A DNA stretch of 64,000 bases from positions 156,300,809 to 156,364,808 of the forward strand of contig OY998175.1 in the NCBI GenBank assembly GCA_963921935.1, given 5' to 3'. The translations under genes were made by a program, and so were the position numbers. Below are positions 1 to 10,397 of this stretch, one piece after another; within the stretch, counting starts at the first letter, position 1, and each line of letters starts with the position of its first letter. The notes beneath the pieces are model-generated. The model was not told the DNA's origin. It was given only the letters and a program-made list of their open reading frames with translations, and searched no databases. The DNA comes from Galeruca laticollis. Its lineage: Eukaryota > Arthropoda > Insecta > Coleoptera > Chrysomelidae.

Positions 1-96
1 GAACATTGGAGGAATGTTCAACTTATGTCCATTCAACGGAATTCTAGGCAATATAGAAGTAATTACAGGGAGTACTGCACATGAAACTTTGAGTTT
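1..96 (-). pseudogene. BEL/Pao protease, continuation past the in-frame stop
   Basis: On the minus strand this reads on in the same frame after the TAA at 97-99 with no further stop. It gives a protease-like segment (LPVITSILPRIPLNG) that fits the second half of the BEL/Pao protease domain. The element runs out of the window here. Confidence 0.7.
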
Positions 97-1803
97 TTAA
101 TCCTCCTTAGTATTGGAGAAAATTAGAATGTCTATCATTTTGTTCGAAATTGTAGGAGTGCATTTAATGCCGGAAAATTGGATTTGATTATTATAGGTTT
201 TGAGATGCATTCTTCTAACGAATTTTTCAGAAGCGAAAGAACATTGGCTGCCGTTGTCTAGAATTATTCTAGCCTTAACAAGGTTACCATTATCGGAAAG
301 AACATATACGACCGCTGTGGCCAATAGAACTTCAGGACCACCTTGATCTACAAAGAGGGAGAATGGCCCCGAGGGCCGAGACACATTAACTTGAGCTTCA
401 GACTCGGCATTTCGGAAAGGTATTGCATCTGCAGAGTTAGGAGTTGGCGATTGACAAGACTGTGCTCGCCGATCCTGGTTATAATTGGAGATTTGAACAT
501 TCCTAGGAATGGCTCCGGTACTATATTGTGGACTAGAAAACGCTCTCGGACTATAATTGAAATTATGAACATTTGGAGAAATATTAGTTGATACAGAAGT
601 TCGGTGAAGGAGTGTGTGGTGTTTTTTGCCACATAAGGAACAACCTCTAGACTTACACTCTGTCAGTGAATGCTTTGCCCCCAAACAATTGAAACATAAG
701 GATTGCGACTTCAGAAACTGATATTTTTCATCAGTACTAAGCCTGGAAAAAATGGAGCATTTGTAGATATCGTGATCAATAATTTTGCAAAGCCAACAAG
801 TTCGTCGTTTACTCGTAGGCGAACTAGGAGACACGTTCTTTACATGTAACGAAGTTTTGGAATTTGCCTTTGAGGCACCTTTTTCGGTTTTTACTTCATA
901 TGAAGCGGAGTGTGAAGGAGTACTTAAGGATTCTAGGGCGTTGCATCTGGCTTCGATAATCTCGAAAAATTCCTTTAAAGTAGGATCTGATTTTGAATCT
1001 CTATTGGATTGATACTCTCTTTTAGAGCCATAGTCTAGCTTTCTCATGAGGATGTTGAGGACAATTAAATCCCAATGTTGGGTTGGACATTTTAGATTTT
1101 TTAAGGATTCTAAATTTTTTCGCACATTTACTAAAAATTCTCTCAAGGTAAATGGTGTACATTTAGTTATGCTAGGACTATCTATTATTGAATTTAAATG
1201 TGAATTTATAATAGCTAAACTGTTTTCGTACCTACTTTCTAAAATATTGACTGCAATTTCAAAATTGTCATTGGTTATTTCTAAGGATTCAATAAGAGAT
1301 AACGGTTCTCCTTTCAAATAGGACTTTAGGTAAATGAACCTTTGAACATTTGTTAGCTGAACGTTATTCTTTATCAAGGCTGTAAACAATTGATAAAACG
1401 GGGCCCACTTAGTGTAATCACCGGCAAAGTGGGGTATAGAAATTTGGGGAAGTTTTACCCCTAAGTTTTGCTCATTTGTTATTGGAGCGGATTGATTAAG
1501 GTTAGGATTCGAAGCTGGAGTAGGAGGTACAGATAAACTGTGAATTTTTTGTTTAAGACAAGCAATTGATCTATCAAATTTATCTTGATATGAATCTCTA
1601 TCTTCCGTATCTTTTTTATTAACGTCCAAATCCTCAATTTCATTTTGAGCGTCGTTATATTTAACTATCTCGCACTCCAATTTATCTAATTTAGTTTTAA
1701 GAAGGAAAATATCTGTTTCAGAATCTATATTTGCGATAATCCAATTTTGGGTTTGTGTGATCGCGGATTTAGCATTCTTTCTAGCTTTTAGAAAGGCTTG
1801 CAT
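97..1803 (-). CDS. BEL/Pao retrotransposon Gag-protease polyprotein, interrupted by a stop
   Basis: A 568-codon frame starts at the ATG at 1803. Residues about 1-90 are charged and probably coiled coil. Residues about 117-260 match the BEL/Pao Gag domain (DUF1759), beginning LPQISIPHFAGDYTKW. Two or three Cys/His knuckles lie around residues 335-400 (CWLCKIIDHDIYKC, CFNCLGAKHSLTEC). The retropepsin-like protease (DUF1758) begins near residue 510 with LDNGSQCSF, so the usual DSG/DTG catalytic triad reads DNG at D516. The TAA at 97-99 ends the frame, but the same frame stays open to base 1 and continues with BEL-like protease sequence (VSCAVLPVITS). The polyprotein therefore carries one nonsense codon inside the protease. 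RT, RNase H and integrase would lie left of the window. Family assignment is firm; activity is doubtful. Confidence 0.9.
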   Translation of the reverse strand: MQAFLKARKNAKSAITQTQNWIIANIDSETDIFLLKTKLDKLECEIVKYNDAQNEIEDLDVNKKDTEDRDSYQDKFDRSIACLKQKIHSLSVPPTPASNPNLNQSAPITNEQNLGVKLPQISIPHFAGDYTKWAPFYQLFTALIKNNVQLTNVQRFIYLKSYLKGEPLSLIESLEITNDNFEIAVNILESRYENSLAIINSHLNSIIDSPSITKCTPFTLREFLVNVRKNLESLKNLKCPTQHWDLIVLNILMRKLDYGSKREYQSNRDSKSDPTLKEFFEIIEARCNALESLSTPSHSASYEVKTEKGASKANSKTSLHVKNVSPSSPTSKRRTCWLCKIIDHDIYKCSIFSRLSTDEKYQFLKSQSLCFNCLGAKHSLTECKSRGCSLCGKKHHTLLHRTSVSTNISPNVHNFNYSPRAFSSPQYSTGAIPRNVQISNYNQDRRAQSCQSPTPNSADAIPFRNAESEAQVNVSRPSGPFSLFVDQGGPEVLLATAVVYVLSDNGNLVKARIILDNGSQCSFASEKFVRRMHLKTYNNQIQFSGIKCTPTISNKMIDILIFSNTKED

Positions 1804-3585
1804 TGTGTGTTTTGAAACGAAAAACTCAAACTATTGAAACTAGAAATTATACAACTATTCTAAAATGTAAGAACCGCGCAGGGTTCTGTGGAAAATGCAC
1901 TTTTCGCTCGCTTTCACTACACGAAATCGAAGCTTCTTATGCGACACTAATGTTGAAGCGACCTTATGTAAAGCACTACAAACGTAAAGTTTTTCTTTCT
2001 CAAAAGAAACTAATCGAAATCAAAATAAAATATATCATTAAACAGTCAATAACAGTATGTAGGCGATATTATTTAAAACAAATAAATCGCTATGGAATGG
2101 AAAATTGTTTAGTACGGCCCTGGAATATTTACCACAACTTTTTTAATAATTAATTTACTAACTAAATGGAAGAAATTAAATTTTTATTTAATTTATGGAT
2201 ATTGAGTTCGAATTATTTAACATACGGGCCTGGAATTTCTTTAAAAAGAACAATATTACTAATTACTAATGAGCTGTCTACCTTGAAATAAGAAATATAT
2301 CTGTAAGAAACTTAATCTGATTATAAGAAACAAATTTTAAAAATAAACAGAACAGCAGTATTCTCCAAATTGCCTAATGGAAATCAGGAACGGAACAGGA
2401 ACGAGATATTTTCACCCAGAAAATATTTGTAATCACCACTTGGAAGGTCGTTGTATTTTTAATACAATGCAGGAACAAACAGGAACTATTTTTGTCAGAA
2501 AATATCTAATGCATCTAGGCTCGAATGACCATATGATAAAGCCAGCCCTTTCATGGTTTTGACTTTGACACTTTCGGTAATTACTCAAACTTTCTCTTCG
2601 ATAATCCTTTTGACAGTGGATTGAAAATCTCCAAATAAAACGCTAGTTCGTGCAAGATTAACTTCTGACAAGGATGTCTGATTTATTTATTTAAAGTTGA
2701 CAAAAATATAATTATTTACAAAGTTACTACGCCGCTTTAATCAGAAAATTGGTAGATCAGCTCGAATACTAAATGTAACTAAAATGACTAAGTACTTACA
2801 ATTGGCTTTTTCCACTTCAAAACACTTAATTTTATTAATAATTATCTACTGTAATTATCCGCGCTAGGAATGAAATTACAAATTTCTTTATTTAAGGGAA
2901 GTAACGCTCTGCGTATGTGGAATAATTAATTGACACTTTTTTTTGACATTTCTCTTGCCTTGCCTATCTAAATTTAAATGAATAATATGTTCGGACGTGT
3001 TCCGAACAATAGTTTTGCAGGTTTAGAAAATATTAACATTAATACTGTGGACAATTAGAAACTGTTTGAGACTTTAAAATCAGAAATTTCTGTTAAAAAG
3101 CTCATTTTCATTTGAAAATACACTGTATACAATAAATAAGCTGAAGTGAAAACCTCTAGATTATTTATTATTGCATCACATTTCATTGGAGAAGATTAAT
3201 GATAAATTTGAAGATAGTTATGAACGAGTTCAATACCAAAATTTTACTTTTCAGTATTAAGAGTCTTAATTGCTATTTTATTTTTAAATAAGGTTTTGTA
3301 GTAAAAGTAACATTTTTGAATTGAATAGAAAGTGTCATGATAAGTTTGAAAAATATTCCAAATTAATTCCAATTATTTATGAACCAAGTTCGTCTGATAA
3401 AATTTATTGTGGCAAAGTGATTGAAAGTAATATTGTAGAAACACAACTATTGGATACTCAATTGGATACAAATAATTACAAACTTATTTAACTTGATAAT
3501 GTGTTCATATCTTGCGATGTTGTTAAAATGTGCTTTATTTTTTTTCTGTGTCAAACATGAAAATGGCTCGCATTTTTCAAAAAGT
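1804..3585. other. AT-rich stretch upstream of the BEL gag; LTR or leader expected but not delimited
   Basis: The BEL element reads leftwards, so its leader and 5' LTR should lie here on the minus strand. The partner LTR is outside the window, so no LTR edge can be set by comparison, and I found no clear primer binding site. A motif built on GGCCTGGAAT or GGCCCTGGAAT occurs near 2115 and 2226. Short open frames at 1803-2153 and 2377-2562 show no recognisable domain. Confidence 0.4.
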
Positions 3586-3589
3586 TATT

Positions 3590-3870
3590 GAAAGTTAGCG
3601 AACTTTCGTGAAATAAAATGAATTTTTCAAAAATTGCTTATATTTCCCAGATCCAGAACGTCACCAAACTAAACCAAAAATATCTAGATAGTTATCGAAC
3701 TGTTGAGGATATACTTGATTTTTTGTGAAAGATCCAAAGAGTTATCGAACATTTGAGAAATTGTTTGAATTCTCCAGAAAGAACCAGTACGTTATCAGAC
3801 TTTCAAGAAATTGATTGAATTTTTCAGGAAGATCCAGAAAGTTATCAACAAATTTTTCGATGTTACTTAG
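3590..3870. repeat. Degenerate minisatellite, about 49-bp units
   Basis: About five diverged units share the core AGATCCAGAAAGTTATCGAAC followed by TTTGAGAAATTG and TTGAATTTTTCA. Unit starts fall near 3655, 3690, 3733, 3782 and 3828. The first and last copies are the most decayed. No coding potential is seen. Confidence 0.65.
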
Positions 3871-4929
3871 ATAGGTACAGCCTCATTATTTTCAGCCCCG
3901 TTATCTTTTCAGCCCTTACAACTATCAAACACTATTCTTGAGAAAATTCTCTTCTTCTAATATAATAATTAACATGTTTATTATGAAAATATATTTCTGT
4001 CGTTTCTATGAAAAACTAGGTATCCTTCGAATATACCTATCAAAAACTGGAAATGGTGTTGGTTAAATATCAGAAATGATCGATATGTGAGTCGATCTTC
4101 TTCTAAAACAATGTACTTTTGGCGAAGCTTGGCATCTAAAATTAACAAATATTATAGGCCAATTATTGTCTTTATACTTAGGATTCCAAAAATCAAAATA
4201 CAAAACACAAAAATATTAGAAATTATGTCACAAAAATAGAGGATTTTGGTATTTACCGACGATTTAACTATTCAAGTAAATTATGGAGTATAACCGATAT
4301 TTTATGGAGGTATTTTTAGTCGCTGAAACTGTTACCGCGTTCTCAATAATTATTCATGGTATGCCCATCGTCAATCCTTGCTGAAATCATCGAAGAATCA
4401 GTTTAAATTCTTTCGTACTCTAAAGCTGGTTAAGCTCGTAGAATACGGTAGAAGTATATGTGGTATTTTATCGAGTCTCAAAAGTATAAATAATTGACAG
4501 ATCAACAGAGAACCGATTGGATAAAAAAGATGTTAATGATAACGCTAAAGCTGAAACGATTCGTTAACTTTCATTGTTGCGTTATTATAGGAATTTCAAT
4601 GGATTTTGATAGAAAATTTCTTTTTCTCTTTTCCACTTATTTGAGGTTATCATTATCATCAAAATGTGTATTTTATCATTTTTCATGCTAATAGAGAGAA
4701 GGAAGCGTGGTAAAATCGATAAGGACAAACAGAAATGAAAACAGGCTAAGATAACAGTTTAAAACAGAATTACTTGAATAGAACAACACGAATAAAAACA
4801 AAGCAGAATGAATAATAAATAAAGATATGGAATATAGGGAGACATGGATGGAATAATTTGAGGAACTGCTAATAGAAACAGAAGTAAGAGAAGAGGTTGA
4901 CATAGGAAAAAACAACAACTAAGAGATAA
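3871..4929. other. AT-rich DNA without recognisable genes
   Basis: Short open frames (for example 4494-4691 and 4688-4944 on opposite strands) are compositional. I see no repeat family or RNA gene here. Confidence 0.5.
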
Positions 4930-5285
4930 TTGAGAGCCCAACAAATGAAGAATGAAGAGATATTGTTAACAGAAGTTAGAACGGAAAGGTACCAGGAAGC
5001 GATTGAATAAACTTCAATATCAAATACGGATGGATTAAACTTTTAGAAAAACTGTATCAATTGATATATAAAATTTGAATAGAAGAAGAGATGCCAGATG
5101 AATGGAACCTTGAGCAAATAGCAACAATGCGTAAGAGAAGAAATCAACAAGCTTGTGAAAACTACAAAGTAATTATACTACTGAAATAAGACTACATGAA
5201 ACAGGCTACAGAAGTGAAGCATATTAATATGGACTTATAGAGGGAAGGTCAATGACAGATGCGATACATATAATAATGAAGCTTG
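4930..5285 (+). pseudogene. Decayed LINE reverse transcriptase fragment (RTE-like)
   Basis: Read across frames, this gives NGKVPGSD, then MPDEWNLEQIA, then KRRNQQACENYKVIILL, then YGLIEGRSMTDAIHIIMK. That is the order of the RT fingers-palm motifs of RTE/CR1-type LINEs (N-G-K-x-P-G-x-D, P-x-x-W, C-x-N-Y-R-x-I, Y-G-F-x-x-G-R-S). Several frameshifts and stops separate the blocks, so it is a dead relic. The catalytic core is lost where the AT repeat begins. Confidence 0.75.
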
Positions 5286-5294
5286 TAATAGTGA

Positions 5295-5297
<3 letters not shown>

Positions 5298-5377
<80 letters not shown>
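5298..5377. repeat. (AT)n microsatellite
   Basis: About 80 bp of almost pure AT dinucleotides with a single phase break. It directly abuts the palindrome that carries the ribozyme candidate. Confidence 0.95.
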
Positions 5378-5379
<2 letters not shown>

Positions 5380-5543
5380 CAACAAAGAGATTCATGGGTA
5401 ATTCACGCAAAATAAAGGGCTACTGAAACAGAGTGGTAACCGCGGACATGCATGTTTCTAGCTCATTTGCCTTCGTCAGCACGGTATAACCAAATAAGGA
5501 TGTGTTTATTTTGCGTGAATTACCCATGAATCTCTTTGTTGTT
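5378..5543. repeat. Palindrome: 39-bp perfect inverted repeat with 88-nt loop
   Basis: Arm 5378-5416 (starting AACAACAAAGAGATTC) is the exact reverse complement of 5505-5543. The loop contains the hammerhead candidate. The unit sits between two AT microsatellites. It looks like a terminal fragment of a Penelope-like or retrozyme-like element carrying a short inverted piece of itself. Confidence 0.85.
5439..5485 (-). ncRNA. Hammerhead ribozyme candidate (type I, minimal stem III)
   Basis: On the minus strand the order is ACCGTG, CTGACGA, AGGCAAATGAGCTA, GAAA, CATGCATG, TC, CGCGGT. ACCGTG pairs with CGCGGT (stem I, one G-U), extended beyond an internal bulge by GGT/ACC. CUGANGA and GAAA are the invariant core boxes. 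Stem II is short (GGC/GCT) above an A-A mismatch. Stem III is A-U plus C-G closing AUGCAU. The cut would fall after GUC, between 5445 and 5444. Penelope-like elements are known to carry such minimal hammerheads in their terminal repeats. Seen: the motif. Inferred: activity, which the weak stem II could reduce. Confidence 0.6.
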
Positions 5544-5576
5544 GTTGTTAACATATCACGCGATATTCCTACATCT

Positions 5577-5580
<4 letters not shown>

Positions 5581-5612
<32 letters not shown>
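5581..5612. repeat. (AT)n microsatellite, target of the LTR element
   Basis: About 30 bp of TA repeat immediately before the 5' LTR. TATAT at 5608-5612 matches TATAT at 12394-12398 and could be a 5-bp target duplication, though the repeat context makes this uncertain. Confidence 0.85.
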
Positions 5613-5614
<2 letters not shown>

Positions 5615-7608
5615 AACATAATTCAAGAACACAGAAACTAAAATAATATAACTCATATCAGCATACTACGCAGAATTATATAAACCAGTATCGGTTAATG
5701 AAAATATTTCCAATATACAGAAGATTTAATGCAGTATTTAAAAAACTGTATATGTCTTACATGTACAAAATATTCTGGAGCATATATACATCATCTGTTA
5801 AGTGTTAGAGAATTATTAGCACCTATTTTGATCAGGATACATAATATCTATTACCTTATAAAAGTAAAAAAATATATATAGAAGAGATAGTTCTTCACTA
5901 CTTAGATGGAAGTATAATTTAAATTCTCACTCTCACAAATATATTGAAGTTTGGAACATTTGATTCAATATCTTTAATATGATACCAAAAGAATTTATTG
6001 ATGAAGTAATCTATTCATAATAGAATACAATATATGAGCAATAGTAATAAGAAATTTGAGTAAAAAGGATAAAACTTACCTTTAAACACAGTAGTTCATT
6101 TAAGAAGCATATCGACAATCCATTGTAAGTAATAAATAACAAGTTATAAATCAAAATTCCTTAATTAAAAGAAACATGTAATCCATATTCTAAAAATATT
6201 CATTGAACATTAATAATAGTTACAATAAATAAACATGTAATAACTTAATTATTTAACATTTAGAGAGTTTTGGTTATATATATCAAATAATGTCAGAAAT
6301 GTCAAAATAATTTTATCAATTGACTGGAATAAGGTTATAAATTGAAAAAGAAGCAGAACCATAGAAATCTATATTTATTGAGTCAAGAAAGATGTGAATT
6401 TTATGGTTTGTAATTATATATTAGGAATTATAAAATGAATCTGAAATCAAGATATTTATGATTTCGGATAGCAACAAAAAATAAAAAGAAAGGCGGGTGG
6501 TTGTTGAATTTTTTTTGAGATGCGGAGATGAAATAGAGTATTGGAGATAAAATTATAAGAAATTTAGATAAAAACTAAGAAATTTGTACTAAAAATGTCC
6601 AAATAAATGAAGATATAAGAAGCTACATACAATAGATGAAACAAGACATACAAGTTATTGGAGGTGATGTCAGAATAAAATGAATATTTAAAAAATTCAA
6701 TCAATTCAATTGGAGATGATACTTAATGGAAAGTTACTGAAATAAACATTATAGAGCAATTAAATCTAAGAAGCTAAAAACTAATAGAAATCACAAATAT
6801 TTGTTTCCTGAAATAAGAAATCCTGTAAAGAAGCATTATAAGGTCGGCGGACCTGTCCACAGCTTGTTTTTGGGAAGATAACTCTTCAAGAAAGGAAGAT
6901 GAGTGGATTGTGAATCAGGTTAGTGTTTAATTTGTCTTTGTTGGTACCAACATTTAGGTTACAGATGTACATCTATGGTAAGTCAAAAGAAATAGAATCT
7001 GAAACTATTAAAATTTAAAAAAAAAGGTTCTGATAAAACTGATAACAGAAACTTAAGTACTTACCATTTCTATTGAACAATTTTCATTTTTCGACTTAAT
7101 AATTTTATATTAGCATATAAGATTTCATCACTTTGTTTAAATTGATAATACATATTTCTTGACTCATATAATATATGTGTAGTAATAAATGTATTCATGA
7201 AATCATTGTTTTCATATATATATTACTTCAACTGATATGAGTGACATTTGGAATCGATTATTCTACTGAATACTTCTAATCATCTATTCTTACTGTGAGA
7301 TTTGGAATCGATTGCTATATTGAAATTTTCTATCCATAGGCGCACCAAATAATATAAAATAAAATATAGTAAAAGTTATTTGAATGATTCGTATATAAAG
7401 TGTTGGAGATAAAGAGTTAAAATCACTTCCGGAACCCAAAGAGTAGTAAGAGTTTCTCATTCTCTCTACCTAAATATATAAATACATAAAAATTTTTCTT
7501 TATTTCATTACTGAGCTAGCTATACTAGAGTTGAATATATTAAATTGATAATATAACAATTATAGTGGTATTGTCGGCAAAGTATACAACTATAACAATC
7601 CATTATAA
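5613..7608 (+). repeat. 5' long terminal repeat
   Basis: Begins TGAACATAATTC and ends CAATCCATTATAA. It matches 10398-12393 with a constant offset of 4785. The only difference I saw is A at 6777 versus G at 11562. The 3' end is not the usual CA, so the true edge may be a few bases off. Confidence 0.92.
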
Positions 7609-7611
7609 ATA

Positions 7612-7630
7612 TGGCGGCCGAACGTGGGGC
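7612..7630 (+). promoter_or_regulatory. Primer binding site (tRNA-primed)
   Basis: TGGCGGCCGAACGTGGGGC starts 3 nt after the 5' LTR. It has the TGG start and general form of retroviral or Gypsy-type primer sites complementary to a tRNA 3' end. The exact tRNA was not identified. Confidence 0.75.
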
Positions 7631-7690
7631 AAATTAAGATTTTTTCGTGATAAGAAGGTTTTAAAAACATTAGATTTAGATACAATTAAA

Positions 7691-8962
7691 ATGGCAAAGA
7701 GAATGATGCTTAGGGACGGAAAACAATTAGGTGTGGAAGGCAGATCAGATGAGGAACAAGAAGAAAGGAGACGTGGAATGGGAGATTCAGATGTAGAGGA
7801 ACAAACCTTAATAGATAAAGAAAGTGAAGAATCAAGGGAACAGCAGGATAGTAGACAAGACAGGCAGGATAGTGTAAGCAGAGGAGATCAAATAATGGAA
7901 TTTTTAATTAATTTGAATGGGAAGATAGATAATATGAGGGGAGATTTGAATGGGAAGTTAGATAATATGAGGGGAGATTTGAATGGGAAGATAGATAATA
8001 TGAGCGGAGATTTGAATGGGAAGATAGATAATATGAGGGGAGATTTGAATGGAAAGATGGACAAGATGAATGGAAACATGAATGATTTAAATGGAAACAT
8101 GAACAGGATGGAAAAGAAAATAGAAGAGGTGAAGATGGAAGGTTTGAAGGAAATTAAGAAACTTAGGGAGGAAAATGAAGAATTTAGAAAACAGATAGAT
8201 AAAATTAAAATTGATATAAAAGAAGAAAATACGAATTTGAGAGTAGAACTTCAGGAACATAGAATTAAAATAAGAGAAACAATTGAAAAACAGGTAGAAG
8301 AAGAAGTTCAAAAACTAGGAAGATGTTTAGAAGAAAATGTATCAGGAGCAATTCAAGTAGAAGTGAAGAAACAAAATGAGAATACAATTGAAGAAATACA
8401 GTCTATAAAAGTACAAGAACAAACAAATGAGGAAATAATGCAAATGTATGAGCAGAATTTAAATAAGAAATTTAATGACTTAAATGGAAGGATAGAAGAA
8501 CAAACGGGAACGTGTAAAAAAATGAGAGAAAGTATAGAGAAATTAGTTAATTGGGAATTAAAAGAAATGAACAGACGATTACAAGAAACTAAGGAAGAAA
8601 TAGATGAAACCATAAGACTAATTGAAGAACCAATAATTTACACAGAGAATGGCGAAATCAGAGTGAAACTTAAGAGAAACATAAAAATAATTGATCCAAG
8701 AATATTTATTAGGAGAATTGAAAATGAAAGAAATCGAATTGAGATTATGGTGGATATGAAAATAATAAAAAGCAACTTCAATGAGATGGAAGAATTTGAG
8801 ATGCAAATTTCAATGCATTTATGGGAAGAAATTGATGAGATATGGGACTTCAAAATTAAAAAAATTATGGTGGTGAACAGAAAGAAGTTACAGAAACCAA
8901 TAGGGAATCAAACAATAAGAGAAGAGAATAAGACGAAGTTTAGGAAAAGAAAAGAAAATTGA
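7691..8962 (+). CDS. Gag-like coiled-coil protein of the LTR element
   Basis: Predicted 423 residues from the first in-frame ATG at 7691. The frame is open upstream to 7565 but has no earlier ATG there. The N-terminal third is acidic. Five 11-residue repeats of the form LNGKIDNMRGD (encoded 7913-8077) follow. Then comes a long Glu/Lys-rich heptad region, almost certainly coiled coil. The C-terminal part (from about residue 315) is less repetitive and contains IDPRIFIRRIENERNRIEI before a basic tail ending KFRKRKEN. There is no zinc knuckle in this frame. Its place right after the primer site argues for a Gag role; no family could be assigned. It is intact although the rest of the interior is decayed. 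Confidence 0.7.
   Translation: MAKRMMLRDGKQLGVEGRSDEEQEERRRGMGDSDVEEQTLIDKESEESREQQDSRQDRQDSVSRGDQIMEFLINLNGKIDNMRGDLNGKLDNMRGDLNGKIDNMSGDLNGKIDNMRGDLNGKMDKMNGNMNDLNGNMNRMEKKIEEVKMEGLKEIKKLREENEEFRKQIDKIKIDIKEENTNLRVELQEHRIKIRETIEKQVEEEVQKLGRCLEENVSGAIQVEVKKQNENTIEEIQSIKVQEQTNEEIMQMYEQNLNKKFNDLNGRIEEQTGTCKKMRESIEKLVNWELKEMNRRLQETKEEIDETIRLIEEPIIYTENGEIRVKLKRNIKIIDPRIFIRRIENERNRIEIMVDMKIIKSNFNEMEEFEMQISMHLWEEIDEIWDFKIKKIMVVNRKKLQKPIGNQTIREENKTKFRKRKEN
7913..8077 (+). repeat. 33-bp in-frame tandem repeat, 5 units
   Basis: Units start at 7913, 7946, 7979, 8012 and 8045 with the core TTGAATGGGAAGATAGATAA. Each codes for 11 residues of coiled-coil-like sequence inside the Gag-like ORF, so copy number can change without a frameshift. 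Confidence 0.95.
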
Positions 8963-10386
8963 ATTATATGACAGGATTATGGGAACGAAATCTGGAAAAC
9001 GAAAAGGAATTGTACATGCTAAACAATGGATATAAAAACGATGTGTACATAAAAGGTTTATGATTAACAAGTAATATTTAAAAACATTTAAATAGAAATT
9101 ATATAAACATGGATTGATAATAGAAGAAATGATAGACATGTTGATATGAATTATGGAAATGAAAATAGAAGTTACAGAAATAAAAAACGAATATATGGAA
9201 ATGGAGATAACATTTATGACAACAAGTATTGTGAGAATAGAAGAAATTTTAGAAACTTTGATAGAAGATATGATAATGAAAATAGAAATGAAATTAAGCA
9301 ACAAAATAGATGGACAGGATGAAATAATTACATTTATAGGAACAAACGGACGGAAGTTATATGAACTAGGCAAATATATGATACAAAAGATTGAATTAAA
9401 GGATGAAAAAGAAGTTGATATGTAAGCGTAGTCGATGAAGAAGTTAGAAACAGACATAGTTATTGATGAATTGATGAAATATGAGGAAATAATTGATTTT
9501 GAATAGATAGATAGAATTAAATGGTAAAATAATTGAATTTGAGGAGGTAAATATGGAAGTATTGGCAATTGAAGAGGATAATAGGAAGTTATGGAATATA
9601 AAGAGGAATGGAATTATGGTAGAATTGGAGTTAGTGAGTGGAAACAAGGAATATGAAGAGAAAGTGAAGAGTTTGATGATGAAATATGAAGGATTGATTG
9701 AAAAAGAAATTAGACTGGCTAACCATTATGAGTGTGAGATAGAATAAATAGAAGATGTGAAAAGTAATGGTAATTGGACAGATTGTAATGAAGAATATTA
9801 TGAAGTTATAAATGAATTATTAAAGACGTATAACAAAAGAATTTCGAAGGAACTAAGGGTTGCTTAACTAAAATATCGATGTAATGAAGGAGAAGAATAC
9901 TGAGAAATGTTAAAGTAAAATCATATCCAGTTCCATGTAAGTTGTTTAGGCAGAGTAGAATAAAAGAGAGTTGAAATATTACAGATCATAGAAGAAATTG
10001 ATCAACATGTATATAGGGAATTTTAGAATAACAAATAACAGTACGTTACGTGAAATTTCAATAGATATAGTAGATTTGAGAAGTTTTATGGGAATTAGGA
10101 ATAATAGTTTAATTTGATTCAAGATAATTTTGAGATATGTTGATAATTATTTAATAGATAATAATATGTTACTAATTTATAAATAGTTAGATTTCGTGTA
10201 GATATATGATAGGTATTAGAGATATAATAATAGATTGGAAAATTAATCGCCGTATTCAAAGAACATAATGAAAGAAGGATAATACACAAATTTAGATTTG
10301 CCTCCAGAAAAAAAAGAATTAATTTTAAATTGGAAATTTAAATGTGAAGAAGATCTCAAGGTATTGAGAACTCTTAAAATTTAAAT
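8963..10386 (+). pseudogene. Decayed 3' interior of the LTR element
   Basis: The remainder of the interior has only short frames in changing phase (9153-9425 and 9553-9747 among others). One alternative frame near 9147-9330 reads as an Asn/Arg/Tyr-rich segment (YGNENRSYRNKK, RRYDNENRNEIKQQ) like the basic C-terminal tail of some Gag proteins. No enzyme motif was found. It is probably vestigial gag or pol, or merely spacer carried by the non-autonomous family. Confidence 0.5.
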
Positions 10387-10397
10387 TTGAGGGGATT
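10387..10397 (+). promoter_or_regulatory. Polypurine tract
   Basis: TTGAGGGGATT ends directly at the 3' LTR start at 10398, the position expected for the plus-strand primer. Confidence 0.7.

Noticed and set aside
1803..2153. 116-codon plus frame
   Set aside because: Lies opposite the expected BEL leader or LTR; Lys/Tyr-rich from AT composition, with no domain.
7565..7690. Upstream extension of the gag-like ORF
   Set aside because: Begins with GTG and overlaps the LTR end and primer site; the first in-frame ATG is at 7691.
8888..9568. 226-codon minus frame rich in Ile/Ser/Phe
   Set aside because: Antisense of A-rich LTR-element interior; low complexity and no domain.
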